Notes: generated by a model from the letters alone, not told the origin. A stretch of 64,000 nucleotides of DNA from Paractinoplanes aksuensis (GCF_024137025.1 NZ_JAMYJR010000019.1:1-64000), one strand, 5' to 3'; shown: positions 7,882-16,795, counted from the first letter of the stretch. Numbers and translations are program-made.

Positions 7882-9189
7882 ATGACCGACGTGTTCCGCC
7901 ACCGCATCTCGGCGGCGCTCGAGGCGGCCCGGCCGATGACCCGTGGCAAGGTCACCGGCGCGGTCGGTCTGCGGGTAACGGTCAGCGGGGTCGACGCCCG
8001 GGTCGGCGACCTGGTGCAGATGGGCGAGGGCCCGGACGCGATCTACGCCGAGGTGGCCGCGATCGACGGCGACAAGCTCTCCTGCCTGCCACTCGGCCCG
8101 ATCGCCGGGCTGGGCGCGGGCACCCCCGTGATCAGCACCGGCGGCCCGCTGCGGGTTGCGGTCGGCCCCGACCTGCAGGGCCGCATCCTGGACGGGTTGG
8201 GCCGCCCGATGGACGGCGGCCCGCCGCTGCAGGGGCACCTGGTCAGCATCGACGCGGCGCCCCCGTCGGCGATGGAACGGCAGTTGGTCGGCGCCCAGAT
8301 GTCGCTGGGGGTACGGGTCCTGGACACCCTGGTCCCGTGCGGCAAAGGCCAGCGCATCGGCATCTTCGCCGGCTCCGGCGTCGGCAAGTCGACCCTGATG
8401 AGCCAGATCACCCGGGGCACCGCGGCCGAACTGAACGTGGTCGCTCTGGTCGGTGAGCGCGGTCGTGAGGTACGCGAGTTCATCGAGCACGACCTCGGGC
8501 CGGAGGGACTGGCCCGATCGGTGCTGGTCATCGCCACCTCGGACACCCCGCCCCTGGTCCGGCTCCGGGCCGGTGCGGTGGCCACCCGGATCGCCGAGTA
8601 CTACCGCGACGAGGGCGCCGACGTGCTGCTGATGATGGACAGCGTGACCCGGGCCGCGATGGCCCAGCGTGAGGTGGGCCTGTCGGTCGGCGAGCCGCCG
8701 GCCACCCGCGGGTACCCGCCGTCGGTCTTCGCCATGCTCGCCTCGATGCTGGAACGGGCCGGGCCGGGCGCGCGCGGCAGCATCACCGGGCTGTACACCG
8801 TGCTGGTCGAGGGCGACGACCACAACGAGCCGATCGCCGACGCGGCCCGGTCGATCCTGGACGGGCACATCGTGCTGGACCGCAAACTGGCCACCGCCGG
8901 GCACTTCCCGGCCATCCAGGCCCTCGACTCGATCTCCCGGGTGGCCAACAAGATCACTACCCCGGAGCAGCGGTCCAACGCCACGGAACTGCGCCGGCTG
9001 ATGGCCGCCCACCGGGACGTTCGCGAACTCGTCGAGATCGGCGCCTACGTGCCCGGCACCAACCCGGACGCCGACCGCGCGACCGCGGTCTGGTCGCACA
9101 TCAACGCTTTCCTGCGCCAGGACCTCGACGAGCGCGTGACGGCCGACGAAGCCTGGGCCCAGCTGCACGCCCTCGTCGCCGCGGCCTAG
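7882..9189 (+). CDS. fliI: flagellum-specific ATP synthase-like export ATPase FliI
   Basis: FliI is the hexameric ATPase that unfolds and delivers substrates to the flagellar type III export gate. The 435-residue protein has an F1-beta-like N-terminal barrel, a Walker A loop (GIFAGSGVGKSTLMSQI, about residues 161-177), a Walker B strand (DVLLMMDSVTR) and the family motif ATRGYPPSVFAMLASMLER. Length and motif order are typical. A FliA-type promoter lies just after its stop. Confidence 0.97.
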   Translation: MTDVFRHRISAALEAARPMTRGKVTGAVGLRVTVSGVDARVGDLVQMGEGPDAIYAEVAAIDGDKLSCLPLGPIAGLGAGTPVISTGGPLRVAVGPDLQGRILDGLGRPMDGGPPLQGHLVSIDAAPPSAMERQLVGAQMSLGVRVLDTLVPCGKGQRIGIFAGSGVGKSTLMSQITRGTAAELNVVALVGERGREVREFIEHDLGPEGLARSVLVIATSDTPPLVRLRAGAVATRIAEYYRDEGADVLLMMDSVTRAAMAQREVGLSVGEPPATRGYPPSVFAMLASMLERAGPGARGSITGLYTVLVEGDDHNEPIADAARSILDGHIVLDRKLATAGHFPAIQALDSISRVANKITTPEQRSNATELRRLMAAHRDVRELVEIGAYVPGTNPDADRATAVWSHINAFLRQDLDERVTADEAWAQLHALVAAA

Positions 9190-9209
9190 TTGCAGATGGG
9201 GTGCAGGGG

Positions 9210-9237
9210 CTCAGCGAAAGCGTTGCCGGGCCGACCG
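9210..9237 (+). promoter_or_regulatory. FliA-type promoter upstream of fliJ
   Basis: CTCA (9210-9213), a 16-base spacer and GCCGACCG (9230-9237) repeat the layout of the flgB promoter. It lies in the 91-bp gap between fliI and fliJ, 43 bp before the fliJ start. It would allow separate expression of fliJ, the muralytic enzyme gene and fliK. Confidence 0.72.
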
Positions 9238-9280
9238 GATTAGTGAGGGCCCGTCCGCTGGCCGCGCTAGGAGGCTGACA

Positions 9281-9721
9281 GTGAACCGGTTTTTCCGACT
9301 CTCGCCCGTGCTCCGTGCCCGCAAGGCTCAGGAGGACGCGGCCAAGGGCGCCGTCATCCAGTCCCGGGCGGAGATCCGGGACGCCCAGGCCCTCGTCCGC
9401 CGCAAGCAGCTCGACCTGGTCGGCGCGGAAGCCCCGACCGAGGGCACGGCCCGGGCCATGGTGGCCTCGCTCGTCGCCCGCCAGTCGCTGGCCGGCGCGT
9501 TGATGAGCGCCCACAAAATGGTCACCGAGGCCGAGGAGGTCGAGCGCGAGCGGATGGCCGTGCTGGCCGACGCGGCCAAGCGCCGCCGCGCGGTCGAGAT
9601 GATGGCCGAGCGGCACGCCGAGATGGTGCGGGCCAACGATCTGCGCAAGGACCAGGCCAACCTGGACGAGCTCGCGATGACCATGAAGGCCCGCAACGCG
9701 GCCCGGGGAGTCACCGAATGA
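9281..9721 (+). CDS. fliJ: flagellar export protein FliJ
   Basis: FliJ is the coiled-coil stalk of the export ATPase that couples FliI to FlhA. The 146-residue protein starts at GTG with AGGAG upstream. It opens with the family-like FFRLSPVLRARKAQEDAAK, and nearly the whole protein is predicted as two long antiparallel helices rich in Arg, Glu and Ala. Sequence conservation in this family is low, so the call also rests on its position after fliI. The stop overlaps the next start (ATGA). Confidence 0.88.
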   Translation: MNRFFRLSPVLRARKAQEDAAKGAVIQSRAEIRDAQALVRRKQLDLVGAEAPTEGTARAMVASLVARQSLAGALMSAHKMVTEAEEVERERMAVLADAAKRRRAVEMMAERHAEMVRANDLRKDQANLDELAMTMKARNAARGVTE

Positions 9722-10728
9722 TGGGTGTTTCCGGGGTGCTCAACCGCATCCAGGAGCTGCAAGGGCACCTCGGACTCAACCCGGTCAACCCGGCCCCGGG
9801 CACCATCGGCGCGAACGGCACCACGGGCACCACCGCTCCCGGCGGCTCGACCTTCGCCTCGGCGCTGACCAACGCCACCGGCCAGGCCGGGACGGCGATG
9901 CGGCTGAACAGCCAGGCCACCGGTCAGAACGTGGTCGACGCGGCCAAGAAGTACCTCGGCACCCCGTACGTCTTCGGCAGCACCGACCCCAAACGCGGCC
10001 TCGACTGCTCGTCGCTGGTCCAACGGGCCTACTCCGACCTCGGCATCAAGCTGCCGCGGCTGTCGCACCAGCAGGCCAAGGCGGGCGAGCCGGTGGCCAA
10101 CCTGGCCCAGGCCAAGCCGGGCGACATCCTGGCCTTCGACTCCCCGGTCGACCACGTCGCCATCTACGTCGGCGACAACAAGATGATCGCCGCGCCCAAG
10201 CCGGGCGACCAGGTCAAGATCCAGAGTGTGTACGAGAAACCGACGCACATCCGCCGCGTCGTCTCCGACTTCAGCGCCGTGGCCGGTTCGAACGCCGCGG
10301 CCGCCGTGCGCCCGGCCAGCCTGCAGGGCAGCGGCTCGCTCAACGGCGTGCCCTACGGCGACCTGTTCGTCAAGGCCGGCAACCGCTACGGCGTCTCGCC
10401 CAAGCTGCTGGCCGCGGTGGCCAAGGTCGAGTCCAGCTACGACCCGCAGGCCGTCAGCAAGGCCGGCGCGCAGGGCCTGATGCAGCTCATGCCGTCCACC
10501 GCCCGCGGCCTGGGCGTGAAGAACTCCTTCGACCCCGAGCAGGCGATCAACGGCGGCGCCAAGCTGCTGGCCCGCAACCTGCGCGAGTTCAAGTCGCTGC
10601 CGCTGGCGCTGGCCGCCTACAACGCGGGTGGCGGCGCGGTGCACCGGTACGGCGGCATCCCACCGTTCCGCGAGACCCAGGCGTACGTCCCGAAGGTCCA
10701 GAAGGCCCTGGCCGCGCTCGGCGGCTGA
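9718..10728 (+). CDS. NlpC/P60 endopeptidase fused to a lytic transglycosylase
   Basis: This 336-residue protein combines two peptidoglycan hydrolases. An NlpC/P60 cysteine-peptidase domain (about residues 70-180) has Cys97 in DCSSLV and His146 in DHVAIYVG. A soluble lytic transglycosylase (SLT) domain (about 212-335) has the catalytic Glu238 in KVESSYDP and the motifs QGLMQLMPSTARG and ALAAYNAGGG. There is no Sec signal peptide, so it is probably exported by the flagellar apparatus. It overlaps fliJ by 4 bp and precedes fliK, so its likely role is opening the wall for the rod, as FlgJ does in enterobacteria. Confidence 0.93.
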   Translation: MMGVSGVLNRIQELQGHLGLNPVNPAPGTIGANGTTGTTAPGGSTFASALTNATGQAGTAMRLNSQATGQNVVDAAKKYLGTPYVFGSTDPKRGLDCSSLVQRAYSDLGIKLPRLSHQQAKAGEPVANLAQAKPGDILAFDSPVDHVAIYVGDNKMIAAPKPGDQVKIQSVYEKPTHIRRVVSDFSAVAGSNAAAAVRPASLQGSGSLNGVPYGDLFVKAGNRYGVSPKLLAAVAKVESSYDPQAVSKAGAQGLMQLMPSTARGLGVKNSFDPEQAINGGAKLLARNLREFKSLPLALAAYNAGGGAVHRYGGIPPFRETQAYVPKVQKALAALGG

Positions 10729-10762
10729 CCGGATTCGTTCCCCACCTGAGCAGGAGATCCGC

Positions 10763-12544
10763 ATGAAGATGCCGAATTCCGTCAGCGGGGCCGACCGCGC
10801 GTCGGTGTCCGACGTCGGCCGCCGCCCCGCCAAGAAGGGCGAGGGCGCGGAAGAGTTCGGCTCCGCGCTCTCCGCCGAACTCGACCGCCCGGGCCAAGCC
10901 AAGACCGACGACCGCCGTACGGCTGACCGCGTGTCCGACCAGCGCGCCGCCGACCGAGCCCGCGACCAGGCCGCCGACCAGCGCACTGCCGACCGCGCAG
11001 CCGACCGGCGAGCCGACACCGCCGGCCGCCAAGCCCTGCAACGCGACGCCGCCGACCGAGCCGCCGCCACCCGAGCCGGCCAGCGCCGCACCGACGACGA
11101 CCGCGCGGACCGAGCCGGCCGAGCGGACAACCGCCAATCCGACGACCGCGAGCCCACGACTCGAACCGACACCGACCGCTCCCGCCCCGACCGCACAGAC
11201 ACCAACCGGGCCGACCGAGCCGACAACCGCCGCGCCGACCAGGCCGGCACCGAGCGCACCGGCTCGAGCGGAAGCGCGACCAGCACCGAGACCGCCGGCT
11301 CGACCGAAGCCGCCAGAACCGGTACGACCGAGGCCGGGACGGCCACACCGCAACCCGACACCGCGGGCAGCGCGGCCACCGCTGCCGCAGCCGCCGCCCT
11401 GGCCGGGGTCCCACCAACTCCGGCCCAGCCCACTCCCGCCGACCCGGGCACCGCACCGGCCGCCCAGCCCGGCACCGGTCAGGCCGCCCTCGGCGGCGTC
11501 TCACTCGCCGGCGGACCACCCACCCCCGGCGGACCACCCGCCCCGGGCGACCCGGCCATGCCCGGCCCCCAGACCGCCGGAGCCCCGACCCAGCCCGGCA
11601 GCCCAGTGCCGACCGGACCAGGAACACCGCTGCCACCGGCCCTGGCCGCCCAGCTCACCCAGAGCGCCGCCGACCCGGCTGGACAAACCGTCGGCACCTA
11701 CCCGACGGGCACCGCGACCCCAGCGGGCCCCGCTGCAGCCGCCGAGGCCGCCGCCGCCCTCACCTCGCCGGCCGCCACTGGCGACCCGGTGGTACTTGGC
11801 CCTCGCCCCGCGGGTCTGACCCCGCCCCCCGACGCCACGGCTCAGCCCACGACTCCGGCCCCGGCCGACCCCAACGCCGCGGCCACACCGGACGCCGCCA
11901 CAACGCCACCGGCACCGGCTCCCGACCAGGCAGCCCCCGACGCCACGACCGGCACCGTCACCGCGAACCCGGTCAACCCGGCCGCCGCCCCCGGAGTGGC
12001 CCCCGACGGCGCCGCGACCAGCGCGCTGGGCCAAGCCGGCCTGGCCGGCGTGACGGGCCCGCAGGCCGCCGCCCCGGCCGCGCCCACCGCGGGCGCCCAG
12101 GCTCCGACCCCGACGGCCCAGCCCTTCTCCCCACCCGCAGCCCAGCTGGCGACCCGCATCATCCCGCTGAAACTGGACGCCGACGGCGTACACCGCCTGA
12201 CCGTGCACCTGCACCCCGTAGACCTGGGCCCGGTCCAGGTAGTGGCCGAGATCCGCAACGGCGACATCAACGTGCAACTGACCGGCAGCACCGACGCCGG
12301 CCACGACGCCCTGCGCAACGCCCTGGACGACCTGCGCCGCCAACTGGACGAGGCCGGATTCGGCAACACCTCGCTGGACCTACGCCAGGGCAACGCCCAA
12401 CAGGAACAGGCCCGCCAACAGGCCACCGGCACTCCGGCCGGCCTACGCCGCGACGCCACCCCATCCGCCACAACGCCGGACCAGACCGTACCCACGATCC
12501 GCCCCGCCGCCCCCGGCTCCAGCCGCCTGGACACCACCGCCTGA
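10763..12544 (+). CDS. fliK: flagellar hook-length control protein FliK
   Basis: FliK is exported during hook assembly, measures hook length and switches FlhB specificity to filament substrates. The ATG at 10763 follows AGGAG and gives 593 residues, longer than the enterobacterial protein. The N-terminal part is highly repetitive in Ala-Asp-Arg (about 35-170) and the middle is Pro/Ala/Gly/Thr-rich. The conserved hook-length-control C-terminal domain occupies about 475-570 (RLTVHLHPVDLGPVQVVAEI). The low-complexity ruler region is typical of FliK. It ends near a hairpin shared with the converging - strand gene. Confidence 0.92.
   Translation: MKMPNSVSGADRASVSDVGRRPAKKGEGAEEFGSALSAELDRPGQAKTDDRRTADRVSDQRAADRARDQAADQRTADRAADRRADTAGRQALQRDAADRAAATRAGQRRTDDDRADRAGRADNRQSDDREPTTRTDTDRSRPDRTDTNRADRADNRRADQAGTERTGSSGSATSTETAGSTEAARTGTTEAGTATPQPDTAGSAATAAAAAALAGVPPTPAQPTPADPGTAPAAQPGTGQAALGGVSLAGGPPTPGGPPAPGDPAMPGPQTAGAPTQPGSPVPTGPGTPLPPALAAQLTQSAADPAGQTVGTYPTGTATPAGPAAAAEAAAALTSPAATGDPVVLGPRPAGLTPPPDATAQPTTPAPADPNAAATPDAATTPPAPAPDQAAPDATTGTVTANPVNPAAAPGVAPDGAATSALGQAGLAGVTGPQAAAPAAPTAGAQAPTPTAQPFSPPAAQLATRIIPLKLDADGVHRLTVHLHPVDLGPVQVVAEIRNGDINVQLTGSTDAGHDALRNALDDLRRQLDEAGFGNTSLDLRQGNAQQEQARQQATGTPAGLRRDATPSATTPDQTVPTIRPAAPGSSRLDTTA
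10905..11250 (+). repeat. Ala-Asp-Arg-rich repeat region in fliK
   Basis: The codons for Ala-Asp-Arg (gcc gac cga/cgc variants) recur dozens of times here, encoding a degenerate RAADRARDQAADQR-like tandem array. The charged array probably forms an extended or helical ruler segment. Repeats like these can change copy number by slippage, which would change the length of the protein. Confidence 0.7.
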
Positions 12545-12697
12545 CCACCCAACCCACAACCCTCGCCTCAGCAGCGGTGGCACGGCTGGCGCTGTGGCAT
12601 TCAGGCGCGCGCTCGCCCAGCCGCAAGCGAACCGTCCCGCCGCAACCACTCCCGAGCTCTGAGCGCAACCCGACCCGTCGCTGCACAGAAACGCCGG

Positions 12698-12725
12698 AGG
12701 GGTGATCGCTTTCGCGATCACCCCT
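12698..12725. terminator. perfect hairpin between convergent fliK and small membrane gene
   Basis: A perfect 12-bp inverted repeat (12698-12709 with 12714-12725) around a 4-base TTTC loop lies between two genes that converge here. There is no T-run on either side. It is a plausible bidirectional terminator. The rest of the 195-bp gap shows nothing I recognise. Confidence 0.7.
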
Positions 12726-12739
12726 CGTCGACTTACCCG

Positions 12740-12982
12740 TCAGGCCGGCTTTTCCGTCTCGTTCATAGGGCTCGGTGTCACCGGGGTGCCTTCCGGCTTC
12801 CCCTCCGGCCGGCCGTATCCCGCTGTGACGAACCGCAACCCTGCCAGCAGCAGGGCGGCGATCGGCACCGCGATCACGAACCGGATCAGTACCTCGGTGA
12901 CGTCGATCTGATCGAGGACGTAGCGATACAACGCCGGCGCGCTCATCAGGAGCGCGAACAGCAGGACCGACGGACGGATCAC
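12740..12982 (-). CDS. small two-helix membrane protein at the end of the flhA unit
   Basis: This 80-residue protein has two hydrophobic segments (about residues 4-20 and 29-52) and a polar Pro/Glu/Lys-rich tail. Its start overlaps the stop of the FlhF-like gene by 4 bp, so it is translationally coupled to it. The size and topology resemble FliQ, but the conserved FliQ motif (an LQAxTQIxExTL-type stretch) is not present, so I do not call it FliQ. Its function is unknown; a membrane role linked to FlhA/FlhF is only suggested by position. Confidence 0.75.
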   Translation of the reverse strand: MIRPSVLLFALLMSAPALYRYVLDQIDVTEVLIRFVIAVPIAALLLAGLRFVTAGYGRPEGKPEGTPVTPSPMNETEKPA

Positions 12983-14697
12983 GGCCGGACCGAGCGGGTG
13001 ACCCGCCGCGGAGGCGCCGCCACCGGCATGACATCGGAGGCGATCCGCGCGCAGAGCATGGCGGCCCAGGCGTGCGGGGTGGCCGGCTTACCGTCCAGCG
13101 AGTGGATCGGCAGGTCGAGGCCGAGCACCGAGGCCGGGTCGGCCGTGAGCTCGACGCCGTGCACCACCAGCGATTCGACCTCGCCCAGGGACCGCAGGTG
13201 GCGGGCCGTGTCGGCGGTCTTGCGGGTGGCGTCGACGACGGCCCAGACCGCCGTCGCCCCGATCGCGTCGCACATCTCGTTGATCCAGATCGGGTCGCTG
13301 CCGCCGACCGGGGCCTCGAGCACCACGACCCACGGCTCCTCGGCGCTGTGCAGCTTCTCGGCCCGCTGCTCGGCGGCCTCCGCGGTGGAGATCAGCCGGG
13401 ATGAGTGCAGCCCCGTGCCGGCCGTCGACTGCGCGGCGAGCAGCAGGTGGTTCTCCGGCACGCCGATCTCGTCGAGCAGCTGGCGGCCGATGGTGACGCC
13501 CAGGTTGAGGTCGCCCGCGAGCACCAGGATCTCGCCCGGTCCGTCCGGGATACCCGCGGCGGCGGGCCGGGCGGCCAGCACGCTCAGCACCCCGGCGTAC
13601 GTGTCGCTGCCGGTGATCTGACGGGCCATGGTCTCGGGCATGCCGACCGACATGAGGTTGCGCACGACCGGCTCGTTGTCGGCCGCCGCGGTCTCGATCG
13701 GCGCCGTCGGGGCCGGGGACACGGGCGCGAAGGCGACCGGCTCCGGTTCGGTGGCCACCGGCACCGGGTCGATCTCGACCGCGCTCGCCGCCAGGCCGCC
13801 GATCCGCTCGGCCAGGCTCGGCGCGGGCGACTGCGGCGCCACCGGTACGACCGGCTCGGGCGCGACCGGGGCGGCCGGAGCCGGCGTGATGATCGGCGCC
13901 GCAGCCGCCGTCGGTGCCGGAGCAGCCATCGGCGCTGCCGGTGACATCGGCGCCACCGTCGGCATCTGTGCCGCCATCGGCGCCACCGTCGGCATCGGTG
14001 CCGCCATCGGCGCCACCGTGGGCATCGGTGCGGCCATCGGTTCCGTGGCGAACATCGGCGGCGGCGCGGGCGACTGCGGCGCCACCGACGGCGGGCTCGG
14101 GATCCTCGGCGCCGCGTTGACCGCCGACTCGGCGGCAGCGGCCGGACGGAACGGCCGGACCGTCGGGGTGTCCTCCCGCGGGGCCGGCTTGGGCCGCGAG
14201 GCGAACCGGTCGTTGCCCGCGTCCAGACCGGCCATCAGCTCGGCGAAGGCGGCGCCGGTGTCACCCAGGGCCGCGCTGCGCCCCTCATCGGCGCCGAAAT
14301 TGTTCTCGGCCGCCGGCCGGGCCGGCGTCTCGGCCGGCCGGGAGATGCCGAACGAAGCCGGCGTCACCGACCGCGGCGAGGACGTGCCGAAGGGACGGGC
14401 CGTCCCCCGGCCCGGATCGTCGGTCCGGTCCTGCGACTCGGCCCGCTCCAGGAGCCGCTCCAGGCTGTGCTGACCGTTGTCAGCCGTCTTCGTGCGCTGT
14501 GCCATGTCACTCCTGTCCTCGTTCGGGTCCGGAACCTCCACGGACAGCTCGTAATGCTGTTTCGCGAAGAAGCCACCGACCCCGCCACTGCGGACCTTGT
14601 CGGCAGAGATGATCCGGACACGGGAGCCGTACTCATCGCGTACCTGAGCCAGCAACGGCTCGATGGCCGGCCCCTCAAGCAGCACCCGCGTAGGCAC
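12979..14697 (-). CDS. flhF: FlhF-like protein with a degenerate GTPase domain
   Basis: FlhF is an SRP-type GTPase that sets flagellar position. This 572-residue protein (GTG start, overlapping flhA by 23 bp) keeps the FlhF N-terminal domain with the hallmark GGVGGFFAKQHYELSVEV near residues 38-55. It has a long Pro/Ala/Met-rich linker (about 75-350), then a C-terminal domain similar in layout to the FlhF G domain. The P-loop position reads LVLAGDLNLGVTIGRQLL, with no GxxxxGKT, and no DTAG or TKLD motif is recognisable. It is probably a pseudo-GTPase. The position after flhA is the usual flhA-flhF order. Confidence 0.8.
   Translation of the reverse strand: MPTRVLLEGPAIEPLLAQVRDEYGSRVRIISADKVRSGGVGGFFAKQHYELSVEVPDPNEDRSDMAQRTKTADNGQHSLERLLERAESQDRTDDPGRGTARPFGTSSPRSVTPASFGISRPAETPARPAAENNFGADEGRSAALGDTGAAFAELMAGLDAGNDRFASRPKPAPREDTPTVRPFRPAAAAESAVNAAPRIPSPPSVAPQSPAPPPMFATEPMAAPMPTVAPMAAPMPTVAPMAAQMPTVAPMSPAAPMAAPAPTAAAAPIITPAPAAPVAPEPVVPVAPQSPAPSLAERIGGLAASAVEIDPVPVATEPEPVAFAPVSPAPTAPIETAAADNEPVVRNLMSVGMPETMARQITGSDTYAGVLSVLAARPAAAGIPDGPGEILVLAGDLNLGVTIGRQLLDEIGVPENHLLLAAQSTAGTGLHSSRLISTAEAAEQRAEKLHSAEEPWVVVLEAPVGGSDPIWINEMCDAIGATAVWAVVDATRKTADTARHLRSLGEVESLVVHGVELTADPASVLGLDLPIHSLDGKPATPHAWAAMLCARIASDVMPVAAPPRRVTRSVRP
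13951..14040 (-). repeat. three 30-bp tandem repeats in the flhF linker
   Basis: Three consecutive 30-bp units (13951-13980, 13981-14010, 14011-14040) differ at only one to three positions each. They encode PMPTVAPMAA-type decapeptides in the linker of the FlhF-like protein. The near-identity suggests recent expansion by slippage. Confidence 0.85.
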
Positions 14698-16729
14698 CGT
14701 TCACCACCCCAATCGTCTCGATCTGTGCTGTTGAACCAGAGATTTCGCCGTACGACAGCACATGCACCCGGCGCGACCCGGCGCGCAGAAGTCGCATCAG
14801 TGGCAGCCGCAGCTGTGGCGAGCAGGCCAGCACCGGGGCCAGGCCCTGCTGTTCCGCGGTCTCGGCGAGCCGGGCGGCTTCGCTGACGATCGACTCGGCA
14901 CGGATGCCGTCGATCGCCATGAAGGCGCCGGTCTCGCTGGGCCGCAGAGATTCGAGCAGTTGCTGCTCGAGCATGGGGTCGAGCGTGATCACGGTGAGCC
15001 GGCCGGCGGTCGTGTACTGGGCGGCGATGGCCGGGCCCAGGGCCGCGCGGGCCGCCTCGACCAGGCTGTCCTGGTCGATGGTGACCTTCGCTCGCAGAGA
15101 GAGCGCTTCGAAGATTCGTACCAGGTCCCGTACCGGCACGCTCTCGTCGAGCAGCGCCTGGAGGACCTTCTGGATCTGGCCGAGGCTGAGCACCGCGGGG
15201 GTCAGTTCCTCGACCACGACGGGGTGGGTCCGCTTGACCATCTCGGTCAGCGCGCGCACGTCCTCGCGGCCGAGCAGCCGGCTCGCGTTGGCCCGCACCA
15301 CCTCGGCCAGGTGCGTGATGATCACGCTGGCCCGGTCGACGACCGTCGCCCCGGAGAGTTCGGCCTGGTAGTGCAGCTCGGACGGCACCCACTTGCCGGG
15401 CAGCCCGAAGACCGGCTCGACGCCCGCCTTGCCGGGCAGACCCTGCAGGCCGTCGCCGATGGCCAGCACCGTTCCCGGCGGAGCCTCGCCGGTGGCGGCG
15501 TCGACCCCGGAGATGCGGATCGCGTACGAGGACAGGGGCAGGTCGAGGTCGTCCCGGGTGCGCACCGGCGGCATGATCACGCCGAGTTCCATGGCCATCT
15601 TGCGGCGCAGGGCGCGGACCCGGTCGAGCAGGTCGCCGCTGCTGGCGTCGACCAGGTCGACCAGGTCGGGCGAGAGGGCCAGCTCGAGGGGGTCGACCCG
15701 CATCTCGCCGAGCAGTTGTTCGGGCGAGTCGGGCGGCGGCAGGTCGACGTCTTCGGCCGCGGCGGCCGCGGCCGCGGCTTCCTCCTCGGGCACCGGGTCC
15801 TTGATCCGCTGGGCGGCCACCAGGACGGCCACGCCGACGACCAGGAACGGCACCTTGGGCAGGCCGGGAATGATGCAGAGGGCCAGGGCCGCGCCACCGG
15901 CGATGCGCAACGCGAGTTTGTTCTGGCCGAGCTGGGCGGTGACCGTCGTGCCCATGTCGCCCGAGGTGGCGGAGCGGGTCACGATCAGACCGGTGGCCAC
16001 CGAGAGCAACAGGGCCGGGATCTGCGAGACCAGGCCGTCACCGATGCTCAGCAGGCTGTAGTGGTTCATCGCGTCGCCCGCGGCCATGCCCTGCTGGGCG
16101 ACTCCGATGGCGAAGCCGCCGACGAGGTTGATCAGCGTGATGATGACGGCCGCGATGGCGTCGCCCTTGACGAACTTGGAACCACCGTCCATCGCGCCGT
16201 AGAACTCGGCCTCGGCGCCCACCTCGGCCCGGCGCTTCTTGGCCTCGTCCTCGTCGATCAGACCGGCGTTGAGGTCGGCGTCGATCGCCATCTGCTTGCC
16301 GGGCATCGCGTCGAGGGTGAACCGGGCGCCGACCTCGGCCACCCGCTCGGCGCCCTTGGTGACCACGATCATCTGGACGATGACCAGAATCAGGAAGATG
16401 ACCAGACCGATGACGAGGTTGCCACCGACGACGAAGCTGCCGAAGGCGTGGATGACCTTGCCGGCGTCACCGTCGCGCAGCACCAGCCGGGTCGCGCTGA
16501 TGTTCAGCGCGAGCCGGAACAGGGTGGCCACCAGCAGCAGGGCCGGGAACACGGCGAAGTCGAGCGGCTTCTGGACGAACATGCTGACCAGCAGGATCAG
16601 CAGGGCCCCGGTGATGTTGACCGCGATCAGCGTGTCCAGCAGGAAGGTCGGCATGGGCACGACCATCATGAGGATGATGCCGATGACCCCGACGGGTACG
16701 GCAAGTTTGCTGATGTTGCGGTTCTTCAC
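14675..16729 (-). CDS. flhA: flagellar export gate protein FlhA
   Basis: FlhA is the largest membrane component of the flagellar type III export gate. Its cytoplasmic nonamer ring receives chaperone-substrate complexes. The 684-residue protein has about eight membrane segments in the first 330 residues and the signature LFRLALNISATRLVL (about 71-85). The FHIPEP region follows near residues 140-175 (AMPGKQMAIDADLNAGLID). The cytoplasmic domain fills the C-terminal half. The start is 66 bp downstream of a FliA-type promoter. Confidence 0.97.
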   Translation of the reverse strand: MKNRNISKLAVPVGVIGIILMMVVPMPTFLLDTLIAVNITGALLILLVSMFVQKPLDFAVFPALLLVATLFRLALNISATRLVLRDGDAGKVIHAFGSFVVGGNLVIGLVIFLILVIVQMIVVTKGAERVAEVGARFTLDAMPGKQMAIDADLNAGLIDEDEAKKRRAEVGAEAEFYGAMDGGSKFVKGDAIAAVIITLINLVGGFAIGVAQQGMAAGDAMNHYSLLSIGDGLVSQIPALLLSVATGLIVTRSATSGDMGTTVTAQLGQNKLALRIAGGAALALCIIPGLPKVPFLVVGVAVLVAAQRIKDPVPEEEAAAAAAAAEDVDLPPPDSPEQLLGEMRVDPLELALSPDLVDLVDASSGDLLDRVRALRRKMAMELGVIMPPVRTRDDLDLPLSSYAIRISGVDAATGEAPPGTVLAIGDGLQGLPGKAGVEPVFGLPGKWVPSELHYQAELSGATVVDRASVIITHLAEVVRANASRLLGREDVRALTEMVKRTHPVVVEELTPAVLSLGQIQKVLQALLDESVPVRDLVRIFEALSLRAKVTIDQDSLVEAARAALGPAIAAQYTTAGRLTVITLDPMLEQQLLESLRPSETGAFMAIDGIRAESIVSEAARLAETAEQQGLAPVLACSPQLRLPLMRLLRAGSRRVHVLSYGEISGSTAQIETIGVVNGAYAGAA

Positions 16730-16795
16730 GGCACCTTCCAGGAGTGGACGTTGGAGCCATCCCTGCGCGGTGGTCGCCGTCCTGGCGTTTCTCTG

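Noticed and set aside
12740..12982. Possible FliQ
   Set aside because: The size and two-helix topology fit, but the conserved LQAxTQIxExTL-type motif is absent, and it is at the end of the flhA unit.
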